Positions 43,449 to 51,807 of a stretch of 64,000 nt of DNA are shown here, in pieces. This stretch comes from Streptomyces sp. NBC_01317. Its GTDB lineage: Bacteria; Actinomycetota; Actinomycetes; Streptomycetales; Streptomycetaceae. The notes beneath the pieces were generated by a model. It did not search any database. It was not told the origin of the DNA and saw only the letters and a program-made list of their open reading frames with translations. How positions within the stretch are numbered: the stretch's first letter is position 1; each line of letters opens with the position of its first letter. The translations under genes and the position numbers were made by a program. The stretch lies in NCBI RefSeq assembly GCF_035961655.1, contig NZ_CP108393.1:1612001-1676000 (forward strand), in the 5' to 3' direction.

Positions 43449-45595
43449 GAGCCTCTCCCGCCTGGCACGCGCGGATCGACGTCGAAGGCGCGGTGGAGGG
43501 ATCCGGCTTCCTCGTCACCGAGGACACGGTCCTGACCTGTGCCCATGTGGTGGGCCGGTGGCCGCGCGCGGAGGTGGTCTTCCCCGGTGCGCGGGGGCTC
43601 GGCCCGGTGGCCGCCGAGGTGGTCGCGCGCGGGGCGTGGGCGGGCGGTGACACGGACCCGGGCGATCTCGCGGTGCTGCGGCTCGACCGGCCGGTGGGCA
43701 TCGCCCCCGCCGTTTTCGCCCGGCTCGGCGAGCCGTACGCCACACCGCCGCCGAAGCTGGTCGCGTACGGCTTCCCCCACGGCTACGGGGAAGAGGGCGT
43801 GCAGACCGAACTGCGCGCCACCTCGCACCTGTTGATCCAGGACGAATGGGCGCAGCTGGAGTACTGGCGGGGCTACGGACAGCAGGCCGACCGGGGATTC
43901 AGCGGGGCCGCCGTGATGATGGAGGCGAGCGGTGAGGTGGCCGGGATGGTCGTCTCGCAGGACGCGGTCACCCGCAACTGCCGGATGATTCCCGCGCGGG
44001 TGCTCGCCCGCCACTGGGCCCCGCTGGCCGACCGGGTCCCGACCCACGGCTGTCGGCGGGAGGAGAAGCGGCGGCTGCGCGAGCTGGTCGAGCGGGCCCG
44101 CGTGGCCCCCGGCACCCCGGGGGCGCTCCTACGGGAGGTGTCCGGTGCGCGGGACTTCGTCCTGCCGGTGGTGGAGCCGGACACGCTGTGGGCGGCGGTC
44201 TGGTACCTGCTGACGGAGACTGAACCGCGGCCCGACCGGCTGCCCTTGGCGGACCTGGCCGTGCACCTGGTCTCGTACGTGGACGACGAGACGCTGGGGG
44301 ACGAGCTGCGCGCCTGGGCACGGAGCCACCGGGGCGCCCACGACAGGGCTCCCGCACCGGAGGTGCTGTCGTCGGGCGGGTCGTCGCCGGAAAAGGTGCC
44401 GCCGGAAGAGACGTCGTCGGAAAAGGTCTCGTCGGCCACGGCGCGGACCGGCCTCGCCTCCGCCGAAGGTACGGCAGGCGTCAGTGGCACGGCAGGCACC
44501 GGCACAGGCGCCGGGGGTACGGCGGGTGGCGGCCCGGCCGTACCCCTGCTCGGTTCCGTGGAGCAGCCCCCGCGGCCGGCCCTCCGCGCGACCCTGTCCG
44601 CCCCCGCCACACCGTCCACCACACCGCCCGTCACGCCGACCGTCGTACCGCCGCCCCACGTCGCCCCAGACCCGGCTCCCGCCCCGCCGCTCCCCTTCGC
44701 TCCCTCGCCCTCCTGGGGTCCGGAGCCCGTACCCGCGCCTTCGCCCGCCCCCGGTCCGGCCCCCGGCCCTCCCGGTGGCACCCGCCACTGGTCGCCGATC
44801 CTGGTCGAGATCCGCCGCAGCGGCGCCGACAGGAACGCGCTGCTGGTCGAGGTGTCCGCGTACCGGCACGGCCACCGGCGGCTGGTCGGCGAGCAGCGGC
44901 TGGCCAAGCGGGACGTACGCGCCTGGGTGCTGGACCGTATCGACGACGCCTTCGCCGAACTCGACACGGCGGGGCGCGAGTTGATCGCGTTCGCCCTCCC
45001 CAGGGACTGGCTCAACCACCCCGTGGACCAGTGGTCGGCGCGCAAGGGCACCCGCACACCGCTCGGTTGTGTGGCGCCGGTGGTGGTGATGGACCACGAC
45101 CGCAGGACCAATCCCCGGCTCCAGTTCCGGCTGAAGAAGATGTGGGACGTCCTGGACGGGCGGCGCGAGTCGCGGATCCACCGGATCGCGTGCGCGGATG
45201 CCCCGGCGCCCGGCCTGCTCGCCGTCCAACTCCAGGACGTGGCGGGCCCGGTGGCGCTGACCAGGCCGCCGACGGCCCCCGACGACCGCGCGACGCACCG
45301 CGCCGTGCTGGACGCGCCGGCCCCGATCGTGCTGTGGCCGCGCACCGGCTGCCCGGGGGGTGGCGGGGAGGCGTGCGGGGACGCGTGCCGCGGCAAGGTC
45401 TTCCTGGACTCCCTGGCCGAGCGGCTGTCCCTGCTCGCGCCGGGCGAACTGCCCGAACACGTCTTCACCCTGCGCAAGCACGCGTTCGGCCACGAGGGGC
45501 CCGAGCCGCACTGGGCCGCCGACCTGTCCTTCGTCTGGGACGATCCACGGTGGTTCCCCGACGTCCCGCGGCTGACCCGGTCGCCCGTCGACTGA
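43445..45595 (+). CDS. Trypsin-like peptidase with VMAP-C domain
   Basis: A 716-residue protein. Residues 1-200 form a trypsin-like domain with an intact triad: His34 in LTCAHVVG, Asp74 in PGDLAVLRLD and Ser153 in RGFSGAAVMM. Residues about 210-300 form a small all-helical domain (RRLRELVERARVAPGTPGAL; WAAVWYLLTETEPRPDRLPL) that could be a death-like effector-associated adaptor. A Pro/Thr linker follows. Residues about 447-716 match VMAP-C, the partner of vWA and MoxR modules: SPILVEIRRSGADRNALLVE, FALPRDWLNHPVDQW, RIHRIACADAP. No signal peptide, so the protease acts in the cytoplasm, presumably unleashed by the MoxR/SAV_2336 partners. Confidence 0.88.
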   Translation: MRASPAWHARIDVEGAVEGSGFLVTEDTVLTCAHVVGRWPRAEVVFPGARGLGPVAAEVVARGAWAGGDTDPGDLAVLRLDRPVGIAPAVFARLGEPYATPPPKLVAYGFPHGYGEEGVQTELRATSHLLIQDEWAQLEYWRGYGQQADRGFSGAAVMMEASGEVAGMVVSQDAVTRNCRMIPARVLARHWAPLADRVPTHGCRREEKRRLRELVERARVAPGTPGALLREVSGARDFVLPVVEPDTLWAAVWYLLTETEPRPDRLPLADLAVHLVSYVDDETLGDELRAWARSHRGAHDRAPAPEVLSSGGSSPEKVPPEETSSEKVSSATARTGLASAEGTAGVSGTAGTGTGAGGTAGGGPAVPLLGSVEQPPRPALRATLSAPATPSTTPPVTPTVVPPPHVAPDPAPAPPLPFAPSPSWGPEPVPAPSPAPGPAPGPPGGTRHWSPILVEIRRSGADRNALLVEVSAYRHGHRRLVGEQRLAKRDVRAWVLDRIDDAFAELDTAGRELIAFALPRDWLNHPVDQWSARKGTRTPLGCVAPVVVMDHDRRTNPRLQFRLKKMWDVLDGRRESRIHRIACADAPAPGLLAVQLQDVAGPVALTRPPTAPDDRATHRAVLDAPAPIVLWPRTGCPGGGGEACGDACRGKVFLDSLAERLSLLAPGELPEHVFTLRKHAFGHEGPEPHWAADLSFVWDDPRWFPDVPRLTRSPVD

Positions 45596-45609
45596 CCTGG
45601 AGGTCCGAC

Positions 45610-46602
45610 ATGTCGTCCCTGTGGCCGGTGTACACCGGAACCGACGAACCGCACGACGGTATCGGGCTGTTGCCCGCGCCGCCGCCCTGGCGTGCCTTCA
45701 ACGGCGGACCCGTGGTCGAGCCGCCGGGGGACGACCCGTCGCCGTCACCCGACCGGGTGCACCGGGCCCAGGCGTACCGGGCGACCACCGAGAGCGTGCA
45801 ACTCGTCAACGCGGCGCTGTACTTGCGCCGGCCGCTGCTGGTGACGGGACCGCCGGGGAGCGGCAAGTCCAGCCTGGCGTACGCCGTGGCCCGCGAGTTA
45901 CGGCTCGGGCCCGTCCTGCGGTGGAACATCACCAGCAGGACGGCACTCGGCGACGGGCTGTACCAGTACGACCCGCTCTCCCGGCTCTACGCCGCGGGCC
46001 AGGCCCCGGGGAACGGCACCATCGAGGACCACCTCAGGCTCGGCCCGCTGGGCACGGCGCTCCTCCCGTACGAACGCCCCCGCGTCCTGCTGATCGACGA
46101 GATCGACAAGAGCGACCTGGATCTGCCGAACGACCTCCTGAACGTGATGGAGGAGGGGCAGTACGAGATCCCGGAACTGGTCCGCGCCGCCAGGACCCGC
46201 GCCTCGGCCGAGGTGCTGATGGCGGACTCCGACCGGCTGGTACGGGTGGAGCGCGGCCGGGTGCGCTGCCGGGCGTTCCCCTTCACCGTCCTCACCAGCA
46301 ACGGCGAACGGGACTTCCCGCCCGCTTTTCTGCGGCGCTGTGTGACCCTGGAGCTCAAGCAGCCCGCCGCCGACCACCTGGCCGCGATCGTCCGGGCGCA
46401 TCTGGGCCCTCTCGACGGACCGGCGCGGGATTTGGTACGAACGTTCCTGACGCGGGGCAGGAACGGCGAGCTGGCGACCGACCAACTGCTCAACGCGATC
46501 TATCTCACCAGGACTTCCGGACTGGCCGGCGAGTCCAGGACCGAGCTGGCGGACCATCTGATGCGCTATCTGAGCCGGACACCGGAACCCGATGAATTCT
46601 GA
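45610..46602 (+). CDS. MoxR-family AAA+ ATPase (TTA codon)
   Basis: A 330-residue AAA+ protein: Walker A VTGPPGSGKSSLAYAVA (about residues 78-94), Walker B VLLIDEIDKSDLDLPNDLLN, sensor 1 FTVLTSNGERDFPPAFLRRC. MoxR ATPases remodel vWA-domain partners, here most likely the SAV_2336-type protein encoded next. A GGAGG site precedes ATG 45610, and the gene overlaps its downstream neighbour by 11 bases. Codon 97, just after Walker A, is TTA (45898-45900), so synthesis of the motor would need bldA tRNA. Confidence 0.93.
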   Translation: MSSLWPVYTGTDEPHDGIGLLPAPPPWRAFNGGPVVEPPGDDPSPSPDRVHRAQAYRATTESVQLVNAALYLRRPLLVTGPPGSGKSSLAYAVARELRLGPVLRWNITSRTALGDGLYQYDPLSRLYAAGQAPGNGTIEDHLRLGPLGTALLPYERPRVLLIDEIDKSDLDLPNDLLNVMEEGQYEIPELVRAARTRASAEVLMADSDRLVRVERGRVRCRAFPFTVLTSNGERDFPPAFLRRCVTLELKQPAADHLAAIVRAHLGPLDGPARDLVRTFLTRGRNGELATDQLLNAIYLTRTSGLAGESRTELADHLMRYLSRTPEPDEF

Positions 46603-49600
46603 TCTGGCCCGGTTGCGGGACGTGTTGACGGCGGCGGGCGGCGACCCGCCGACCGGCCGCGAGCTGGCCGAACTGCTCTGGCTCGCGGCCCAGTCACGCC
46701 CCGGTCCGCAGCCCGGCCGGGAAGCGCCGCCCCTGCCGGCGGCCGGCGGGACCCCGGTCCCGCCCCCGTTCCCACCGGGCCGGCAGCCCCCGCCGGCCCA
46801 GCCCGGCCGGCCGGAACCGCCCGTCACGTACGGCTACCCGGGCGGGGCCGTCGGGCGGGGCCCGCAGTCTCCGCCGGGCGGGCAGACCCCCTGGGGCCCA
46901 CAGTCCCCACCGAGCGGGCAGACCCCGCCGGATGGGCCGCCCCCGTGGGACCCGCAGTCCCCACCGGGCACACAGACCCCGCCGAGCGAGCAGTCTCCGC
47001 CGGGCCCGCAAAACCCCGCCCCGCCCGTCCCCCGGCGCGAGCGGCCCCGGCCCACCGGTGCGCCCCCGCCGGCCGAGCCGCCCCGGGCCGACCACGCCGA
47101 GCACGCGTCGGCCCCCGATCCCGACGCCGATTCCGAGACGCGGTCCGCGGAAACCGACCACGCCTCGTACCGACTGCGCCCCGCCGGCCCGTCACCCGCC
47201 ACCGCCTCACCCGTCGCGGGCAACCATGCGGACTTCGACCCCCCGGGGGAAACCGCCTTGTACAGCCGGGCAACGGTCCGCATCCGGGACGACAGGCCCG
47301 CGATACTGGCCCCCACTCCCCCGATGATCTCCCGCCCGCTCGCCCTCCAGCGGGCCCTGCGCCCCCTGCGCGGCACCGCGCCCCCCGCCCGGCCCACGGA
47401 GTGGGACAAGGACGGCACCGCCCACCGCATGGCCGCGCTCGGGGCCGGGCGCGGCCGGTGGCTGCCCCGGCTCTGGCCGGCGCCCGAGCGGCGGCTCCAT
47501 CTGCGGCTGGTGGTCGACTCGGGCCCCACGATGGCGATGTGGCAGCCGCTCGCCCGCGATCTGCACAAGGCCTTCGGCCAGTTGGGCGCCTTCCGTACGG
47601 TGGAGCTGGTGCGGCTCGACGCGGACGGGTCCGTGGCGGTACGGAAGTGGCCGGCGGGGCGGACCGTCGCCCTGGTCATCAGCGACACCATGGGCCCGCA
47701 GTGGCGCGAGGGGGCGGCCGGCCAGCGGTGGTACAGGACCCTGCGCGGCTGGGCCCGTACGCTCCCGGTCGCCGTCGTGCAGCCCCTGCCCGAACGGATG
47801 TGGCAGGACACCCCGCTCACCCCCGTCCCCGGCCTGTTCACCGCCCCCGGCCCCGGCGCGCCCAACGCGTCGCTGCACTTCGCGCCGTACGACGGCCTGG
47901 CCCGGGGCATTCCGGTGCCGGTCCTCGAACCGAACGCGGAGTGGTTCGGCAACTGGGCGGGTCTGCTGGCCTCGCCGGGCGGGACGGTGTTCCCCGGGTC
48001 CGCCGCGCAGCTCACGGCGGGCCCGCCGCTCGCCTCCCGGGACGGTGAGGACGGCCTCGCCCCCCGGGACACCCCGGCCGAGGAGCTGGTCCAGCGTTTC
48101 CGTTCGGCCGCCTCCCAGCAGGCGGTGCGGCTGGCGGCGCACCTGGCCGTGGGGCTCGCCTATCTGCCGGTGATGCGGATCGTCCAGACGTCGGTGGAGA
48201 AGCAGCCGCGCGCGCAGCACCTCGCGGAGGTGGTGCTGAGCGGGCTGCTGACCGTCGCGCCGGGTCCGGCCGGGTCGTACGAATTCCGGCCGGGGGTACG
48301 GGAGTTGCTGCTGGCCACCCTGCCGTCCCACGAGCTGGGCCGGACGACCGCCCTGCTGCACCGGGTGGCGGCCGAGATCTCGCTGCTCGGCGGGGCGGTG
48401 CCGGGCGAGTTCCGCAGGCTGCTCGACGGCGCGCGCGGGGACGGGCGGGAGGCGGGCGGGCGCGTCACGCTGGTGAGCCCGGAGAGCGTCCCCGTCACAC
48501 GGGACCACCTCGGGTCCGGGCCGGTGCCCGGCTCCTCCGACCATCCGTCGGCGGGGCCGTACCGGCTGCTCGACCGCATCGGCCCGGGAACCGGCCCGCG
48601 CGCCCTCGGACGGTGGCGGGCGCGGGACGAGGCGGGCCGCGAGGTGGTCGTACGGTACGCGGGCCCCGTACCGTCCGGCGCCAAAGCCGCGGCGCGGCGG
48701 GAGGCGCAGGCGGTCCTGGCGCTGCGGCATCCCGGCATCGTCACGACGCACGACTTCGGATGGGACGACGGCGTCCTCTACTTCGTCGAGGAGCCGGTGG
48801 AGGGCGAGCCGGTCGGGGAGCCGGGGCGGACGAGAACCGGCTGGCCCTCCCCGCACTTCCTGGCCTCACCGGCCTCGGTGGCGGATCTGGTGAGCGTCGG
48901 CCGACAGGTGCTCGACGCGCTCAGGCACGCCCATCAGCACGAGGTGACCCACCGCCACCTGACGGCGGAAGAGATCGTGCGGCTGCCGGACGGCCGGGTG
49001 AAGGTGGGCGGCTTCGGCCCACGGAACCGGGCGGGGTCCTCCCCGGATCCGGCACGGCAGGCGGATCCCGGGGGCGGGGCGGCTGACGATCTCCTGGACC
49101 TCGGCCGGGTGCTCTACGAACTCGCCACCGGCAGAGTCCCCTTCACCCCGCTGCGGCAGTACCTGCCGGACCCCGGCGACGAACAGCCCGTCCCGCCCCG
49201 GCGGTTGCGGCCCGATCTGCCGCCCCATCTGGAAACCATGATCCTGGACCTGCTGGCCACGGACCCCGAGCGCCGCGCGCGGGGCGCCGCGAAGCTGCTC
49301 GCGGAGCCCGTACTGCCCCGAGACGCCTGGCAGTACAGCGTCCTCGGACCGCTGCGCGCGGTACGCGGCCGGCAGGACGGTACGCCGACCGATCAGGCGG
49401 AACGCTCCCTGCTCGCCCACCTCCTCATGTCCTACGGACAGAGCGTGCCCACGGCCGAACTGGCCGGGGCGCTCGGCGACACGGAGCGGGACAGCACGCC
49501 GGAGGAAGCGGTCGCGCGGGCCGCCGCCGCGCTGCGCCTCCAGGGGCATCCTGTCGAGAACACCGGTACGGGCCACCGGCTGCGCCTCGACACGCACGAA

Positions 49601-50530
49601 CTGGACATCCGCGCGGCACGGCAGCGCGCCACCCAGGCCGCGCTGGCGGCGGACTTCGGTTACCACGAAACCGCCGCAGGGCTGTACGACTCCGCCCTCG
49701 CGCTCTGGTCCGGCACCCCGCTGAACGGTGTCGACGGCCCGTGGGCCGACGGTGAGCGGGACGCGCTGCGGGAATGGCGGGGGTCCCTGGAGAACGGCCG
49801 CGCCCTCGCTCTCGCGCGGGTCCGGCCGGCGGGTCGGCTCCCCTGGGGAAGAGCGACAGGCCACGCGTACGGATGGAGCGACAGGGCACGGAGGGACCTG
49901 CCCCGCCCCCTCCGCACCGCCTCCACGCCCCCCGCACTCCCGGTGCCCGCCTCACCGGTGCCCGCCCCACCGCTGCCCGGACTGCGCGGGCGCCCCTCAC
50001 CGGCGTACGGCGTGGGCGAGCGCCCCGGGCCCCCGTCCGGCCGCCACGCCGTCCACGTCATCGTCCACGGCGGTACGACCCCCGGCCGCAAGGGCCGCCC
50101 CAGGTACCGCCCCGGGGTACGCGGGGCGCTGCGCCGCACCGTGGGCAGAGCGGCGCGGCCGGACCCGGACGGAACGATCCGGGTGACTCCAGGACGGAAA
50201 CTCACCCCGGCCAGGGTGGTGGCACGCCTGGACAGCCGCTTCGCGACGCGCCTCAGGGGACCCGGCGGCCCACTCGTGGTCCTGGTCGTCCACGCGGGCA
50301 CGGCCCGCGACGAGACACGGGCGATGGCGCGGCTGCCGGCGCCGGAGGGCGCCGTGGTCGTCGGCCTGTCAGCCCCGCTGTACGACCTGGCCGGAAGCCC
50401 ACCCGGCTACCGCCGGACCGAGGCGACGGAGAACGGCACCACAACCACGGTCTGGTACCGCAAGGTCGGCCCGGCGTCCCAAGCCCCGAGATCCCCCCGC
50501 ACCTGGCTCCACCGCCTCCTGCGCCGCTGA
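46592..50530 (+). CDS. SAV_2336-type vWA, pseudokinase, SARP-like fusion
   Basis: A 1312-residue protein. After a Pro-rich arm (residues about 30-240) comes a SAV_2336-type vWA-like domain (about 270-480; MIDAS-like VVDSGPTMAMW instead of DxSxS). A protein-kinase fold follows (about 655-900): the glycine loop is degenerate, the VAIK Lys is absent (VVVRYAG), HRD-K-N is HRHLTAEE and DFG is GFG, so it is a pseudokinase. Next is a SARP-like unit: winged helix (YSVLGPLRAVRGRQDG; LLAHLLMSYGQSVPTAELAG) plus BTAD-like helices (YDSALALWSGTPLNGVDGPW). Residues about 1150-1298 form an unassigned a/b domain (HAVHVIVHGG; LVVLVVHAG). It is the natural MoxR client and sensor of this system. Confidence 0.85.
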   Translation: MNSDLARLRDVLTAAGGDPPTGRELAELLWLAAQSRPGPQPGREAPPLPAAGGTPVPPPFPPGRQPPPAQPGRPEPPVTYGYPGGAVGRGPQSPPGGQTPWGPQSPPSGQTPPDGPPPWDPQSPPGTQTPPSEQSPPGPQNPAPPVPRRERPRPTGAPPPAEPPRADHAEHASAPDPDADSETRSAETDHASYRLRPAGPSPATASPVAGNHADFDPPGETALYSRATVRIRDDRPAILAPTPPMISRPLALQRALRPLRGTAPPARPTEWDKDGTAHRMAALGAGRGRWLPRLWPAPERRLHLRLVVDSGPTMAMWQPLARDLHKAFGQLGAFRTVELVRLDADGSVAVRKWPAGRTVALVISDTMGPQWREGAAGQRWYRTLRGWARTLPVAVVQPLPERMWQDTPLTPVPGLFTAPGPGAPNASLHFAPYDGLARGIPVPVLEPNAEWFGNWAGLLASPGGTVFPGSAAQLTAGPPLASRDGEDGLAPRDTPAEELVQRFRSAASQQAVRLAAHLAVGLAYLPVMRIVQTSVEKQPRAQHLAEVVLSGLLTVAPGPAGSYEFRPGVRELLLATLPSHELGRTTALLHRVAAEISLLGGAVPGEFRRLLDGARGDGREAGGRVTLVSPESVPVTRDHLGSGPVPGSSDHPSAGPYRLLDRIGPGTGPRALGRWRARDEAGREVVVRYAGPVPSGAKAAARREAQAVLALRHPGIVTTHDFGWDDGVLYFVEEPVEGEPVGEPGRTRTGWPSPHFLASPASVADLVSVGRQVLDALRHAHQHEVTHRHLTAEEIVRLPDGRVKVGGFGPRNRAGSSPDPARQADPGGGAADDLLDLGRVLYELATGRVPFTPLRQYLPDPGDEQPVPPRRLRPDLPPHLETMILDLLATDPERRARGAAKLLAEPVLPRDAWQYSVLGPLRAVRGRQDGTPTDQAERSLLAHLLMSYGQSVPTAELAGALGDTERDSTPEEAVARAAAALRLQGHPVENTGTGHRLRLDTHELDIRAARQRATQAALAADFGYHETAAGLYDSALALWSGTPLNGVDGPWADGERDALREWRGSLENGRALALARVRPAGRLPWGRATGHAYGWSDRARRDLPRPLRTASTPPALPVPASPVPAPPLPGLRGRPSPAYGVGERPGPPSGRHAVHVIVHGGTTPGRKGRPRYRPGVRGALRRTVGRAARPDPDGTIRVTPGRKLTPARVVARLDSRFATRLRGPGGPLVVLVVHAGTARDETRAMARLPAPEGAVVVGLSAPLYDLAGSPPGYRRTEATENGTTTTVWYRKVGPASQAPRSPRTWLHRLLRR

Positions 50531-50532
50531 CC

Positions 50533-50572
50533 GGGCGGGTCCTGACCGGGCGGCCGGAACCGCGACCCGCCC
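50533..50572. terminator. Bidirectional terminator hairpin
   Basis: GGGCGGGTC at 50533-50541 pairs perfectly with GACCCGCCC at 50564-50572. It lies right after the SAV_2336-type gene and before the convergent YihY stop, closing the four-gene system. Confidence 0.82.
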
Positions 50573-50581
50573 CCCGGCCCG

Positions 50582-51790
50582 TCAGGGGCGCTCGTCCCTC
50601 TCCCTGCTCTCCCTCAGCTCCTTGTTCTCGCGGCTCTCCCGCCCCGAGTGCAGCCGCGACCGCAGGTCGTCCGGTGGCAGGAAGCGGGACCACCGTTCCG
50701 GGAACTCCGACGGCATGCCCAGGTCGCCGCCCTCGTCGCCTTCGTCGTCGGGGTCGTCCAGGTCGTCGAAGTCGCCCCGGGCCCTGCGGAGTTCCGTCTC
50801 GGCCGCCGCGCGGGCCAGCAGTTCCGCCGCGTGGGCCGTGCGCAGGCGTTCGTTGGCCGCGCGGGCCGCCGCCGTGGCCAGCGAGGGCCAGACGCGGTCG
50901 ATCGCCGCGTTGACGGCCGCGCCGACCAGGACCGCGAAGGCCGAGATGCCGATCCAGAGGAGCACGGCGATGGGCGCCGCGAGGGAACCGTAGATCGTCG
51001 GGCCCTCGACCGTACTGGTCAGGTAGATGCGGAGCAGGAAGCTCCCCAGGACCCACATGCCCAGCGCGACCAGCGCGCCCGGCACGTCCTCGATCCAGCG
51101 CGACCTGGCCGGCACGGAGACGTGGTAGAGCGTGGTCAGGAAGGCGATCGAGAGGATGCTCACCACCGGCCAGTAGAGGACGGAGACCACTTCCGTGCCC
51201 CACGGGATGAGGTCCACGACCCGGTCGGGGCCGACCACCGCGAGCGGCAGCACCACCGCGCCGATCAGCAGCGCCACGAGGTAGAGGAGGAAGGCGAGGA
51301 GCCGGGTCGCGACGATGCCGCGCCGCCCGTCCAGGCCGTACATGACGGTGATCGTGTCCACGAAGACGTTCACCGCCCGCGAGCCCGACCAGAGCGCGAT
51401 CGCGAAGCCCAACGAGATGACGTCGGGCCGCCCCCCGTGGGTGACGCTCGCCAGCAGCGGTTTGGCGATCTGGTTGACGCCCCGGTCGGAGAGGACCGTG
51501 CCGACCGCCGAGAGGATGTTCTTCTCGATCGAGGCGACCGTGGTGGTGCTGGTCCAGTCGTCCACGTAACCGAGCAGCCCGATCAGCCCGAGCAGCAGCG
51601 GCGGCAGCGACAGCAGGGTGAAGAACGCCGCCTCGGCCGCGAGTCCGAGGATGCGGTACTCGATGCACGAATTGACGGTGTCCTTCAGCAGCAACCAGGC
51701 CATCCTCCGCATGGAGACGTTGCGATAGAGGACTCTGGCCCGGTGAAGTCGGCCCGACGGCCGCTCGGGTGTTTCATTTGCTGCCTGCAC
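50582..51790 (-). CDS. YihY/virulence factor BrkB family membrane protein
   Basis: A 402-residue polytopic membrane protein: AAEAAFFTLLSLPPLLLGLI matches the YihY family start, with further helices such as VALLIGAVVLPLAVVGPDRV, VVSILSIAFLTTLYHVSVPA and AVLLWIGISAFAVLVGAAVN. A highly charged cytoplasmic tail of about 100 residues (DFDDLDDPDDEGDEGG; SRENKELRESRERDERP) is longer than usual. Function is unclear, probably envelope transport. Confidence 0.9.
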   Translation of the reverse strand: MQAANETPERPSGRLHRARVLYRNVSMRRMAWLLLKDTVNSCIEYRILGLAAEAAFFTLLSLPPLLLGLIGLLGYVDDWTSTTTVASIEKNILSAVGTVLSDRGVNQIAKPLLASVTHGGRPDVISLGFAIALWSGSRAVNVFVDTITVMYGLDGRRGIVATRLLAFLLYLVALLIGAVVLPLAVVGPDRVVDLIPWGTEVVSVLYWPVVSILSIAFLTTLYHVSVPARSRWIEDVPGALVALGMWVLGSFLLRIYLTSTVEGPTIYGSLAAPIAVLLWIGISAFAVLVGAAVNAAIDRVWPSLATAAARAANERLRTAHAAELLARAAAETELRRARGDFDDLDDPDDEGDEGGDLGMPSEFPERWSRFLPPDDLRSRLHSGRESRENKELRESRERDERP

Positions 51791-51807
51791 GTCCTTACCG
51801 TAGCGGC

